Positions 34,686-45,890 are shown, counted from the first letter of the stretch. The stretch is 64,000 nucleotides of DNA from Akanthomyces muscarius (GCF_028009165.1 NC_079243.1:1054001-1118000), one strand, 5' to 3'. Numbers and translations: made by a program. Notes: generated by a model not told the origin, from the sequence alone.

Positions 34686-34740
34686 CCGCTTTTTGCCCCA
34701 CCCTAGCCTCCAATAGCTTCGCCACCACCACCAGTGAGCT
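34686..34740 (-). repeat. Right terminal inverted repeat
   Basis: Inverse of the left terminal repeat: read on the minus strand it begins AGCTCACTGGTGGTGGT and ends GGGGCAAAAAGCGG. 55 bp. Confidence 0.85.
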
Positions 34741-34744
34741 TAGT

Positions 34745-34757
34745 GCTCTGTCTGGTT
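34745..34757 (+). repeat. 13-bp flanking direct repeat, right
   Basis: GCTCTGTCTGGTT, identical to 27147-27159 on the other side of the transposon. Confidence 0.55.
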
Positions 34758-36171
34758 TTGCGGTCCCGGAAGGATGACTATGGGTCCGCGCAACGCATCG
34801 TGCGGCGACAATGTTTCCTGCATCTGCTGCAAGACTGCGGCGCTCTGGCACTCACGCTGGGCAGCAAAGTAGTTAGGGGGGTCGGGCTCTTACTCCCAGA
34901 ACTAGATAATTGGCTTAAGCAAACAATTTTTTCACATCATTGTTTCATTCTTCTGAGATTTGCCGGTTTCATTACAAACGGGCGTTCAGTCCCGTGCTTG
35001 AAGATAACTTCTTAGTTCCAGCCGTCGATACCTCGATCCATTATACCGGCTTGCTGGTCGGATTCTGCTGCGATGTAATCGACAGAAGCAGGCCGCTAAA
35101 CTCAAATGAACATTTGCGGAGGCGAAGAATCTTGAAGTCCGCCCTGCAGCAGCTTCGCGGGCTGCTGGCCGTCAGCGGCCGGTCGTCAAGAAAGGGCCGC
35201 TGGATCTCCCCGAGCTGTCGCCCCGTACGACGGTCTTCACTCGGTCTCTAATATTCAGACATTGAGCTTTTTTCCTTTTGGCTTTGGCGGCAAGAAGATT
35301 ACATTGAACAGGGAGCTTGATGTAGTTCAAGTGAGCGAGAACGTGAATCACGGAGACAATTTCCGCAGTGGCGGCGTCGGCCGCAGCGCAAGTCTTTTCA
35401 TCAATTGCCGCGCGAGATTTTGTGTGAGACACACGAATGTAAGCCCTGGGCGTGAAACAGCTTGTAAGATCTGCTACCTAGCCATGGTGTAATGTGCATG
35501 TCGCCGCCTTCGCACAACTCAGCATCAGCCTAGTAGGCGTTCAATAAGGCATTCTCGTTTCACTCCGCGGTTCACCATGGCACTAACCAAAGATAAACCG
35601 TGATACACAAAGGTTACGCCTTGTCACTGACTCAAGTGAGCGTGTGACGTTTGCCTTCTGCATCTGCGGCGTTTAAAAAATCGAGGAACAAACACCGCCG
35701 TCGCACTTTCTTGAAGGACATCTCTGTTCCATCATTCAATTACTCACGTAATTAGGTTGCTTCTTTTCTTTATTTTGTTTGTATCAATTTTTAATAAACA
35801 TCTCTGTCAACTCGCCACAGCGCGAGGACACAGAATTCAGACCTTTCGAGCCGCGAGTGGCACTGGTGTAAATGTTGGTTGCCTTGAGATGCCATGGCGG
35901 CGCTGCGCATTCACAATATCTAAACAAAGCCTTATCATTCCTTTGATACTGCCAGAAAATATCTCCACATCCTTAGTTAGTCATTGATGTCCTGTGATTC
36001 TATAGCCACCCGTTCCCCCAGGCGCTCGCACAATAGAAAGGAACACACAGCCTCAACTCATAGCTCCATCGCTGCCGCCATTTCCAACACCACCGCGCTT
36101 TCCACAAAGCAATTGCTGCCGGCAGCAAACTTTAAATCACCTTGACACATCCGTGTCAAAGTATCTCCGAC
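34758..36171. other. Right flank of the MULE, no recognised gene
   Basis: Several 75-100-codon frames on both strands (for example 34734-35015 plus, 35172-35432 minus), none with a recognisable domain. The composition is normal. Confidence 0.4.
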
Positions 36172-36880
36172 TTACATAAATTCGCCCCACGTTTCCCACT
36201 CATCGTCGTCAGCAAACCTCACGCGGGCGCCACCTACTCGCCGCCGTTCCCCCCCATGCGCCGCCTCCCACGCTTCGACAACTAAATCCATCATGTTAGT
36301 GTGCTCTGCCCCTGGACCTATAACATCGGGGGGGGGGACAAATCTCACATCCAAAGAAGTCGGTAGAGGCATGGTCTGTTCTCCCTCTATGCAGCGCCGC
36401 CACCCTCATGACAATATCCGGTAAATTACCAGTGAAATTCAATTCTGCCGCCCTGCGCAAAAGGCAATCAAATCCGAGACTGGGAATGCCTCTCCACTCA
36501 TCCAGCTCCAACGCAAGCGACCACAACAGCACGGTAAGAGGGGAGGCGCACCGCAGTGAGTAGCACCGTCGACGGAAATTCAAGGTTTCTCCCGGAGGTG
36601 GCGGCACTGGAGGAAATATTGCGTTCAGGTTGTTTCGAAGTCGCGTCGTGTCATGGTCCGCAGACGCCAAGGTCCGCAGGGCAGGCAGGAGGCAGTTGGT
36701 GAGCATCTGCAGGCCTATCTCGTCACCCAGCACCGTCTGTATTCGCCCCAAGCCACGGCTCAGGTCGTTCAAATCATCATAATCCAAGAATCCGGCTATG
36801 TTCCTGACGTCGTCGTTCAAGAGCCTGTTGATTGCTTCGGCAGTCTCTCGGAATCTGCTCCGTACTTCTGGGTCGTCCAT
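36172..36880 (-). CDS. Hypothetical protein, split by a C-run frameshift
   Basis: A frame starts at 36880 (MDDPEVRSRFRETAEAINRL) and stops at 36296. A second frame overlaps it and ends at 36172 (VVEAWEAAHGGERRRVGGAR, ending WETWGEFM). The switch point is a run of ten C on the coding strand (36328-36337). With nine C the two frames become one 235-residue protein with no other change, so the run length is probably wrong or mutated. The N-terminal part is helical and acidic (DDLNDLSRGLGRIQTVLGDE). The end ATG overlaps a GTAAGT donor, so a further exon is possible. The family is not recognised. Confidence 0.45.
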
Positions 36881-37265
36881 GGTTGTCGTGGGTGTCGTGG
36901 GTGTGACGCGGGCTGGTTCAACGGACAGGTGCTGTTACGTGAGCGACAGGTCATGGAAAGGTGAGTCTCGAAGTCGGTATATGCTAATGGACGTGATCAA
37001 ACAAGCGTACAGAGGGAGAGAGGCAAGTCTTTATATCTCAAGGCTGGCCCATCTTCTCGCTCACGGTTCCACACGCGCCAAAACGACCGGATAAGCGCTT
37101 GTGGTCAAAGGTATTTTCCGTTGGCTGACACATTGTTGCACGATTTGTTGAACCACTTTCGAGTGTTGCTTTTCATGTATTCGTGTATATTGCTTTGTTT
37201 CTCTTGCATGTACGGCACTGTACAATGTGCGGGTATCTTTACTATGTAACTCAAAGGTCATCCGT

Positions 37266-39047
37266 TTACGTAAAGTCGTAAAGCATGAGGCTGTCCCTCC
37301 CGTCGCTCGCCTCCTTGAGCACCAGTACCACTTCGTCGTCAAAGCCCACCAGGTTGCGCCGTCCGTCGTCCAGGTCCATCTTGGTCGGCGTCCGCGGCGC
37401 GCTCCCCTCTCGTCTGTCATCCATTGACAGACTGTTCTCGGCTTCCTGCAGTCGTGGCCTGACTGCAACGCTGCGGGAGCTGGGACGGCCTTCCAGCTCC
37501 CAGAGACGGATCTCATCGCCTCGCGTGCTTACGCTGACTGCTTTGCCGCGCGGCGTTATCTCCGCGTCAGATATGCCCGACGTGTGGCCCCAGAGACGAA
37601 TGCCGGACGAGATGATCAGTGAGGAGGTGGTTGATGTGCACAGGTGTAGGACCAGTGTGTTGTCTGGCAGTGTGGCCAGTAGATATGGGTGGCTGTATCG
37701 TAGTTTGGTAGGCCCGGGCTCGTCGGGACTGCCAAAGCGATATACACTTGGCTGTAGGGGAGAAGAGGAGGGCGATGAGTGGCCAGATCGTATTTGTGTA
37801 GGTAGTGATGACGCGACGCGCGAAGTTACTGCGCCGGATGGGCGAATATCGAGGTCCTGGATGCCGATGGACCATCCGCCAACGGTATTGAATGTATATG
37901 CTATTGATGCGACGACAGACGCCGCATTCTTGCGCAAGGATAACGCGAGTGGCCCTTGCGTACTATGTGATTTGAGTGATGTGAGGAGATATGGTGCTGG
38001 TAGTGTGACATGGTCGTCATCTATATCATCTGGTGATTGTGTGTATGCTTCCCGTGCGACTTCGTTGTCGGTATCGTCGCCAGCGTCGGAAGTGTTGTCG
38101 GCGGATGGATTGCTAAATGTATAAAGTGCGATGAAGCCAAGTTGCGTAGCTGTCAATAAGTATGGATACCCGTAGGCAATAGCAAGCAGTCCTCCGAGGA
38201 AGCTCTTCTCTTGACGGCAGAGTAACCGTAGAGCGTTTCGGTGGGCATCAAGGCGCCAAACTCCCGAGGTGCCGTCTTCGAATCCGACAGCGACATCTAC
38301 CTGGCCTCGGCCCAGGCGAGTGTCATCGACGGCCAGACAGCTTGGTCGTAATCGGGTCGCGCGATCGAAATGTAGCGACGCCTGTGCGATGGGTTGCCTC
38401 GTGCGCAGATCCCAAGCGCGCAGGCCTGACACGGAGTCTGCTGTCACGGCGATGCCTTCGACAACCTTGATAAGCGTCTGCCACTCTGGCGGCGCAGTTA
38501 CGGCCGTCTGTTCCTTGGAGTTGTGCACGTCGACTTGCTCGACGGCGCAGCGCCCTCGTGCCCAGTTATGGCGCAGGCGGTACTGCTTCTTCCAGTCGAC
38601 CCAGTCCACGACCTGCTCCTGGCCGGCGTTCCAGCGCTTGGTCGACGCCGGTTTCCTCCAGGCCAAGGCACCGTCAGCAGCATCGGCACCGGAAGCGTTG
38701 CCCTTGGATAGAGAGTGTAGGCTTGAAGTGCTCCGTGCCTTCTTGAAGCCTGGTATGCGATGGGCGCGAGGAAGCACGAAGCGACGATAGTAGTGTGGGC
38801 GCCAGAGCTGGGAGTCGGAGGCGATGGCGTGGAAGCGCTTGGAGACGATTCCCACGTCGAGAAGAGAACTCTCGTTCATGTAGGAGAGGATTCGGACAAG
38901 AACCTCATCAGAGACTCGGGAGATAAAGTCCTTGGGCGGGAGTGTCGGAGTCGTGATCGTGCTCGACGTGTCGCGCGCTCGGTGTCGTTTGGCTGGCGCA
39001 TTAGCCTCGGCCGTGTCGAATGACAACCGTCGTTTCGTCGGCGGCAT
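37266..39047 (-). CDS. F-box/WD-repeat-like protein
   Basis: A 593-codon frame without introns. It begins with a basic, nuclear-signal-like stretch (PPTKRRLSF, PAKRHRARD). The F-box lies at about residues 38-85 (RVSDEVLVRILSYMNESSLL, then VSKRFHAIASDSQLWRPHYY). The remaining 400 residues have spaced short blades such as GLRAWDLRTRQPIA, GTSGVWRLDAHRNA, HTSGISDAEITPRG and DEIRLWELEG, consistent with a diverged WD40 propeller. Proteins of this layout act as substrate receptors of SCF ubiquitin ligases, with the F-box binding Skp1. The substrate is unknown. No close neighbour suggests a pathway. Confidence 0.75.
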   Translation of the reverse strand: MPPTKRRLSFDTAEANAPAKRHRARDTSSTITTPTLPPKDFISRVSDEVLVRILSYMNESSLLDVGIVSKRFHAIASDSQLWRPHYYRRFVLPRAHRIPGFKKARSTSSLHSLSKGNASGADAADGALAWRKPASTKRWNAGQEQVVDWVDWKKQYRLRHNWARGRCAVEQVDVHNSKEQTAVTAPPEWQTLIKVVEGIAVTADSVSGLRAWDLRTRQPIAQASLHFDRATRLRPSCLAVDDTRLGRGQVDVAVGFEDGTSGVWRLDAHRNALRLLCRQEKSFLGGLLAIAYGYPYLLTATQLGFIALYTFSNPSADNTSDAGDDTDNEVAREAYTQSPDDIDDDHVTLPAPYLLTSLKSHSTQGPLALSLRKNAASVVASIAYTFNTVGGWSIGIQDLDIRPSGAVTSRVASSLPTQIRSGHSSPSSSPLQPSVYRFGSPDEPGPTKLRYSHPYLLATLPDNTLVLHLCTSTTSSLIISSGIRLWGHTSGISDAEITPRGKAVSVSTRGDEIRLWELEGRPSSRSVAVRPRLQEAENSLSMDDRREGSAPRTPTKMDLDDGRRNLVGFDDEVVLVLKEASDGRDSLMLYDFT

Positions 39048-40620
39048 CGCGAATATCGGAAGACAGCCTGCGAACGCAGACGTGCCTGCTTGTCGGAATA
39101 CCGCAAGTCGTGGGAGAGTAGAGTATCAAAGAGGAATGGGATGGACAGTTAGCGGCAGTGGCGGCGGGCTGTCTTTTGTTCCCCGCGTACGGCACTCGAC
39201 TCGGCTGGCCCGCTGTCAGCGATTCTGTTGGCAGCGCTCCTGGTCAGAGACAGTGGCTGCAGCGCTGCAGGGGCCCCTGCAACCACAGTTCCAGAGCTCT
39301 CGTCCCCTGAAAACAGTGGGCAACTCCCCTGTGGCTGCTGCGTCATCCACTGTAAACACCCTGACTCCGAGGCTTCCAGTTTTGAAATCTCCCCACTACA
39401 CCATCACGTCAAGATTCCTCCCTGCATGCAACTTCCAATTCTCCGACAGACACACCTTGTTTGCACCCAAGAATCAAGTCGGCGATGCTCTATCGGCCAT
39501 TCCCGCTGCGACATGTCATCTCCGTCGTGTCTTTGAGCCAACTCTTCAGTCTGCGGCACCTTGGGCACTTGGGCACAAACTAAACTAGATCAGACGAACA
39601 ACCCGAGAGACACGGCACGCAGAACGCGACCTCGGCCACGACACTTGGTCCAGTTCATTGCAACATCGGCGGTCAAGGAACCACAAAGTCCCGGTTCGTG
39701 AGAAACGAGAAAAGAAAACACCAACGCCACAGCCGCTCGGTCCCTGTATCTGCCAGGCTGCCGGTGCCAGCTAGCCAGCCAGGCCAGCGCCCAGCCGTTA
39801 GCCGTGCTCACTTTGCTTTTTTTCAGCCCACCAGAGACATGATTCATTAAAAGCAACGCTCTGCCGCTGTCACATTCAGGTCGATTCAACACGTCTTTTA
39901 CCAGCTCGGCCTTGATCGAATCACTTGCCGGCTCGCAGGCGGATCGCCAACACTATGACCAAATGGCAGCGGAGTGGCTGCAACTTCGTTTCCTGCCAGT
40001 GCTACAGCATCTCAGGGGTGCATTAGCACATCGCGGCTCAAGATCCGGAGTTTCTTGTTTGCTTTTCTGACTGTGGTGGCCTCGGCCAGCCCGCAGGCGG
40101 CAGATGAATTGGCTCAGACATGGCGACCTGTCGCATAGACACGCATTCACCTGCGTGCCTGCGTAGCGGCCCATGCTGTGTAAGTCCCGCCAAGCCGACA
40201 TCATCAGACCTGGACTACATGTGCTCGTCATGTCGCATCCGCGTAACGTCTCTGCCTGAAGCCCCAGACAAGATCGCCTCACGGCTGGTCAATGTAGAGA
40301 CAGACGAGATTGGCACAGAGTCGGAGACCGGTCCGACAGTCCTATCTCCCTCGGTCCAGAATGTAAGTTGGAGTGCCAACACGATGCGCCCAAGTGCACT
40401 AAAATAGTAGAGCGTAGCCTGTTCCAGCAATCAAAGCTCACTACCCTAGAGCTTTTATCTGGCTCACTTAGACGGGCAACCCTTGCTTTTAGGAGGAAGT
40501 AGTCCACGGCACATCGGCAGCAATGGGCTGGTAATAGTTAAAGGATTGTGGTGAATACATTTGTAAACTACATTTGCGGATTTCTGCCGCTCACGACGCC
40601 CAACGGGCAAGCGACTTGTC
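39048..40620. other. Intergenic, no recognised gene
   Basis: 1.6 kb between the divergent F-box/WD and NTM1 genes. A GC-rich palindrome TGCAGGGGCCCCTGCA lies at about 39268 and could be a protein-binding site or chance. Frames present are short and overlapping. Confidence 0.45.
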
Positions 40621-41620
40621 ATGGCTGAGAGTTCATCGGGTGGAACCCCAAACGACTCTCCGGCCTGTCGTAGGCCGGCCCTGAAAAAAATCACCGGGCC
40701 TGAACAGCTCAAGGAAACAGAACGTTTACATGCCAACACCAACGATTTGCATCTCATCATGAACGAGCTTAAAGATTCACAAAATACCAAAGAGGAATCA
40801 ACATCATTATCAAATCAATATTCGGCACCTGACGGGCTCATCGATACTCAAGCGGGGAGAAAATATTGGGAGAATGCGGAAGCCAGTACTGATGGCATGC
40901 TAGGCGGTATCCCGACCTTTCAGGCTTACAGCCACATTTCCAGGACTGATATTCTCGGCTCCCGCTCGTTTTTGGCAAAACTAAACATTGGTGTAAAAAG
41001 CGGTCGGTCTACTGTCAAGAGTGCTGTGGACGCAGGGGCAGGGTACGTCGGTGCATGATGCCACAATGCTGTTGCTAACTTGACACACTGCAGAATCGGA
41101 AGGATCACGAAAGACTTGCTTTTATCAATCGCCGAAAGAGTTGACGTGGTGGAGCCTATTGCACGGTTTACTGAGCCGCTCAAGGGAACAAAAGGCGTGA
41201 GAAACATCTTCAACGTCGGCCTTGAGGATTGGCAACCCATTGAGGGCACCAAGTATGATCTGATATGGACGCAGTGGTGTCTGGGTCATCTTACGGATGA
41301 ACAAGTTGTGAAATACTTGGAAGTTTGCAAATCGCATCTCACGGCAGGAACGGGTTGGATCATCGTCAAGGAGAATTTGAGCACTGGCTTGGACGACATG
41401 TTTGACGCAACAGATAGCAGCATCACCAGGTATGCGCCCGTCCACGCAACAGCTGTAAAAACTAGACTAACTCAAACGTTGCAGACTAGACGAGAAATTC
41501 CGAGCACTGTTTGCGCAGGCAAACCTGCGGCTGGTACGGACAGATCTACAGCGTGTCAGCCCTCTGCAGTCATCGCGACGACTTCTCCCGGTGCGCATGT
41601 ACGCCCTGAAGCCGCGATGA
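40621..41620 (+). CDS. Alpha-N-terminal protein methyltransferase (NTM1/Tae1 type)
   Basis: Three exons, 40621-41042, 41094-41429 and 41485-41620, with GT-AG introns of 51 and 55 nt; 297 residues. After about 75 disordered residues come AGRKYWENAEASTDGMLGG, typical of the family, then the SAM-binding motif DAGAGIGRITKDLL across the first intron, DVVEPIARF, and YDLIWTQWCLGHLTDEQV. These enzymes add methyl groups to the free N-terminal amine of proteins with X-Pro-Lys starts, ribosomal proteins being the known yeast targets. The extra N-terminal tail makes it longer than yeast Tae1. It is tail-to-tail with another protein methyltransferase (SET type), 121 bp away. Confidence 0.85.
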
Positions 41621-41741
41621 GTACACTGCACATGTTTCCCGTGTGCTGTGGCAAGAGAGTCTGATTCATAGCACTAGCAGTTGCTGCCCAAATGCACAGG
41701 TTCCGATTGTTCACAAAGCCAGAACTGCAAAATGTGGCTTG

Positions 41742-42928
41742 CTATGTCGACCGAGACACATTTTCAACAACGCTCAACTGCACGGCTTTTCGCACCAGCT
41801 CGTCTATCTGAGTCCAGCGCTGTAGAAGAAGCGCTTGACATCCCTGACTGCTGCCACCCAAAGCCAATACGGCTTGGCGATGTCCTTCAATTCCCTCCAG
41901 ACACTTGGTCAAAAGTTCTCGTAGTTTCACATCGTCAACCGTTGTAGATCTAATCTCAAACCATCCGTCATCATCGCACAGAGCCTGCTCTTCAGTCCCA
42001 GGACCGCAAACCTGGCGCAATACAGCCACAGTCTTTAATTGCTTGAGCCCCGCAGATTCTTCGGAAGTTAATTCTGGAGTCATCAGATCATTGGGATTAA
42101 ATCGATCGTTTGCGTTGTTCTGCAATAGGAAACCGTATTCGCCCAGCAAAAAATCATTTGAATGCTCGCCGTATGATGTGCAGACCTCGTCACCCTTCCA
42201 ATACTTCCGGTCGGCTATGATTTCATAGCTATCAGAGCAATAGGACACTTTGCACCCGACAGCCGCGTGGTTGAATAAATCAGCTACAGGCAGTAGCACC
42301 AGGCGATCGTGCCAAGGATAATGAAGTGTCTGCCGTGTCTCCTGGTAGAACGCTCGGGTGCTCACAACGAACCAAGCATGCATGTAGTCTTCTGACGCAG
42401 CATTCGGATATGCGCCTCGAAACTGCTCCCAATCTCGGCTGAAACTGCTCTGTTGCTTGTCTAGCAGACTTTTTGCGGCACCTGGAAGCAAGCTCTGGGC
42501 TGCCTGGGACCAGAGGAATGGGATGGAGTTGAGTTCCGAAATGGTTGGTATTACATTCATCCAGCTTTGTGCGGGAGGGTTGAGAACGAATTCGGCGGCC
42601 AAGAGCCCATGTATTGACATTTTCAGAGGCAAGTTGGCACGGATGGCTGCCGATACTGTTTCCAAACCTCGCATGACGCGGAAAGGTACCGTCAGAACTA
42701 CATCGCCTTTCTGCAGCCAAATCAGTCATAAAGCTCTACACACACACCAAAAAAAAACCAAAAAAAAAGAAAGAAAGAAAGAGGAAACAGAAGGGACATG
42801 CTCAGTATCTGGAGTGTTTTGGTCGCCATCATTCCAATACCGCAACCTGGCTTAGTTTGGGGCTGGATGCCACGAATTTTAACGCCTTTCGAAGCAGCCC
42901 ATGCTAGTAATGAGTCGATTCGGTCCAT
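41742..42928 (-). CDS. SET-domain protein-lysine methyltransferase (LSMT-like)
   Basis: Exon 1 is 42928-42809 (40 codons) and exon 2 is 42710-41742; about 362 residues. Exon 1 has GCGIGMMATKTLQ and exon 2 continues KGDVVLTVPFRVM, the normal start of a Rubisco-LSMT-type SET domain. Later come LLPVADLFNHA (substrate/cofactor NH motif) and GDEVCTSYGEHSNDFLLGEY, then a C-terminal helical substrate-binding part. Such enzymes methylate lysines on non-histone targets such as ribosomal proteins or elongation factors. The intron 42711-42808 starts with AT instead of GT although phase and protein continuity fit exactly, so splicing may be impaired (see findings). It is convergent with the NTM1-type gene. 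Confidence 0.75.
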
Positions 42929-44159
42929 TTCGACAGGAAACGCAGCCGAACCACAGCATAAACTATAGTTGCAATCCTTCTTTGGCCATTTTTCGGAAGT
43001 TTATGGGTGGTCGACAGGTCGAGCACCCCCGCAAATGAACCAGGAGGACAGTAGTTGCTATGCCGCACAAGACTCAGCTGCGGGCGTACCAGGGTCGGCA
43101 GAGCAATCACCACGTGATATTGATCTGTTCATATTGGTTTCATAATTAATGCCAGATCGTAGTTTTTAGTGAAGGCGGAGGCAATCTAACGGCGTTGTTG
43201 AGTGTAAATTAAATAGGTCAAAGTAGCTACTGAATGAGCAATATGAAGCTGGCATGAGCGACCTTTTGGCGTCTGTATGTTACGAAAACGTTCAAATTCG
43301 GAATCGGGCTGACTTGAGTAAACTCACAAAGTCAAATGTTGACATACAAATGGTTGCTGAGATGCAGGTCTAGATCGGGGGGCAGTCGAGCGCGCCTGCG
43401 CCAGCCGTACCGTTGTGAGAGCTGATGCGCATTACCATGAAAACCTAGGGTCCCGCAAATGCCAGGTGCATGGACAAGTACAAACAAGGCCACAATAGAT
43501 TTGCACTTGATGATCGATTCCCCAGATGGCTCATTCGGTATTGCGCGATGCAGGTAAGCGTGCCCCCCATGTTGCTTGCGTCTATCGCATGTCGCCCGCT
43601 ACTCGCGAGATTGCGACTAGTTTCTCGGAGTACGGCCCCCGTACTTTAATATCTGTTATGGATATATTATATCTCAGCTATCTAACATCGAGTCTAACAT
43701 CGTCACGTCGAATCTACCAACCTTAGACAAGACCAGCTGCTTCTCGCCGGAGCCTACGTGTCCGCGCCCGCGCACGTAATGCCCGACGCTCATGCGCAAA
43801 GTAGCACTCCATTGTCATGTTGGCCGCAGCGTTTTACGCGTTCTTGTTTTAGGCGCACTGGAACCTCTTGTCAGTAGAGAGGTCTGTGCCTTTGCTATTG
43901 TAGGTGCACTTACCACGCCTCTCAGCACAATAGGCCAAAACAAAGCACTCGTTGATGAAAAAGCCACCACAAATCGAACAAAAAGAATGGGCATAAATAG
44001 GTCCAAGGGCGTCGAAGCTGACTACTTCGATAACTTGTCTTTTGTATATATATACGACGTTTCAAATTCTCCATCATCAGTTGCCATTCCCATTTTCGAA
44101 TTGCACGCTTACCACCAATACCACAACTTGCAGACACGCAAACCAAAGACTAATACAAC
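42929..44159. other. Intergenic, no recognised gene
   Basis: 1.2 kb without a convincing coding frame. It holds the upstream region of the secreted-protein gene, with an ATAAATAG box at about 43993. Confidence 0.5.
43993..44000 (+). promoter_or_regulatory. TATA-like box of secreted protein A
   Basis: ATAAATAG about 165 bp before the ATG at 44160. The distance implies a 5' untranslated leader of roughly 100-130 nt. Confidence 0.3.
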
Positions 44160-44630
44160 ATGAAACCCAAGTTTCACAAAGCTACGGCTGTTGGCCTCCT
44201 GCTGGCTGGACGGCCATCTCTGGCCTCGCCGCTCAACGCCACGGCCTTGGCCGCGCCGCTTAACTCCACGGTCGACACCGACACTCTGTCCCTGCATCTG
44301 GCTCGGTCGGGCTGCCACCAGAGCGACTGTCCCGACACGCGCTTCGGCGTCGACATCATAAGCATGTACACGGAGCCCTTCCGTACCTGGTTATACTTTC
44401 TCCGCTGGCAGAGCGTGTGCGGCTGCCACAAGGAGCAGGTCTTCGCCGACGGCTGCAGGAGCTTCACGACCTGCACGGGCAGGCACTCGGTGTGCTTTGA
44501 CTGGCACGGCGGTCGCGGGCACTGGATCGATCCCAGCGGGCATAAGACGTGCTGGTATCTCAGCAGCGATTATATCTGTCGCCAGACGTGGCTGGCGTGG
44601 CCGAAGATTGAGGTCGCTTGCACTTGGTAG
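44160..44630 (+). CDS. Small secreted Cys-rich protein A
   Basis: 156 residues, no intron. A signal peptide is likely at residues 1-22 (hydrophobic VGLLLAG core, small residues before SPLNAT). The mature part has two Asn-x-Ser/Thr sites and ten Cys in the pattern GCHQSDCPD, VCGCHKE, DGCRSF, TCTGRH, VCFDW, TCWYL, YICRQ, VACTW. The paired SDCPD/CGC/GRGHWID/TCW elements are shared with the gene at 45891, so the two are paralogs. The family is not recognised; size, secretion and Cys content fit an effector or other extracellular protein with disulfides. The ATG is preceded by AACA, a good context. Confidence 0.7.
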   Translation: MKPKFHKATAVGLLLAGRPSLASPLNATALAAPLNSTVDTDTLSLHLARSGCHQSDCPDTRFGVDIISMYTEPFRTWLYFLRWQSVCGCHKEQVFADGCRSFTTCTGRHSVCFDWHGGRGHWIDPSGHKTCWYLSSDYICRQTWLAWPKIEVACTW

Positions 44631-45890
44631 CGACAGCCCACGCCGGACAGACATAGTTCAACCTACTTTATTCGTAGATTTCATGCTTATACTCTTTTAA
44701 CAATTATAAGCTGCTTTATGATATATAAGCATCGATGCTTAAAAACTGACACTCAAAACATGCTAGGATCTGATGCACCATGCGCGTATAGCATGGGGAT
44801 CAGAAGTGATGCATTGGAAGACACAGTGTAAATTGCTAGAGTCCTAGATACCCCGTGCGAGTGCTTGGGGAGAAACGGATCTTAGATACACTAATTTGAA
44901 CACTATTTATAGCCACGTCCGCGGGACCGGCTACAGCAACGCCGTGTTGCTCGAGGGGTCGAGACTATCACGCCTCGTTTGGCTATCGATTTCTGCCCCA
45001 TGCTACTTGAGTCTTTTTTCTCGGTTGCACCGAGCGGAAGGAAGGTTGCAGTTGTGGCTTGACTGTTCAAATGCGGTGTCATGGTACAAGTCGTCTCCGA
45101 CACCAGCAACCTTCGGCCCGCGGGACCGACTGTGTAGTAGAGCTGCAGAAACCAACCTGCGGTCAATCCTCAGGCATGCAGCACACCAGGTGATACAGCT
45201 CGTCTAAATGCAAAAGTCCTGGGCTCTAATTGAGCACTTCTGTACTGCGTGGCTTTTCCCTGACCCTGCCACACACACGATAGGCTGGGGCCTAGCCGTG
45301 CACTTTCCAAGCCCGGTGACTAGCAAGATCAAAAGCTGGGTAGAGATTTCTGCTGCGGTGAAACGTCAGCGCGGAGAATATAGACTCGCCAAGCCGGGTA
45401 TTGCATCTCGCGGATTCAATAAAGTGCGCCTCCACGCTGCTGAGCTGCAGTCTCCAGTCCTAATATTGAGTCGAGCCCATGCAATATGCAACGCTCGTGT
45501 CTGCGCCTGGCCCTTACGAGCCGCTGCAAAATCTCGCCGAACTTTGTTGCCCAAAATAGGGCACCTGTTATAAAATTCCACTTTGACGAGTTGTCTTCTT
45601 TCAGCCCTACATCTTTAGAATACGAAAGTACCCGAAACAAGCCCTTCTTGCTGAAGAAGAGCGAGGCAACCTGTACGATGAGCAGACGATGCGACATATA
45701 AGGGCCGGGATGCGCCGAAAATGCCAGACAGGATGAAGAAGCATTACGAAGCCACAGCTTGTCCTTGAGACAGACAAAACCTCGTCTAATCTTCAACTGT
45801 CAGTCATTTTCCCTCCACTGTCCAGCTTCCAAGCCTTGCATTGTACTAACACCCTCATCTTGAGCAGCCGCCCAAAGTTCGCCACTCAAC
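44631..45890. other. Spacer between the two secreted paralogs
   Basis: 1.26 kb with no recognised gene. Short frames on both strands show no domain. It carries a TATAAGGG box near 45697 that probably belongs to the downstream paralog. Confidence 0.45.
45697..45704 (+). promoter_or_regulatory. TATA-like box of secreted protein B
   Basis: TATAAGGG lies about 190 bp upstream of the ATG at 45891, a similar arrangement to the box upstream of its paralog. Confidence 0.3.

Larger units (their letters stand above)
27168..34740. mobile_element. Mutator-like transposon with GCATATGC array
   Basis: A 7.57-kb element bounded by terminal inverted repeats (27168-27230 and 34686-34740) and by a 13-bp flanking direct repeat. 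It carries a MULE-type transposase gene on the plus strand (27508-31234, interrupted by five TAG codons) and two spliced genes on the minus strand (32305-31289 and 34283-32919). The palindrome GCATATGC is repeated 46 times and is confined to the element within this window. It lies in normal-composition DNA just beyond an A+T-rich block but is only lightly mutated itself. A fungal MULE with two accessory genes and an element-wide motif array is not something I know as described. Confidence 0.85.

Noticed and set aside
27168..34740. Starship-type giant element or Helitron
   Set aside because: There is no tyrosine recombinase or Rep/helicase; ends are inverted repeats and the transposase has MULE motifs.
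39264..39285. GC-rich palindrome TGCAGGGGCCCCTGCA as an operator
   Set aside because: It is a single occurrence with no partner site or gene link, so chance in GC-rich DNA is enough.
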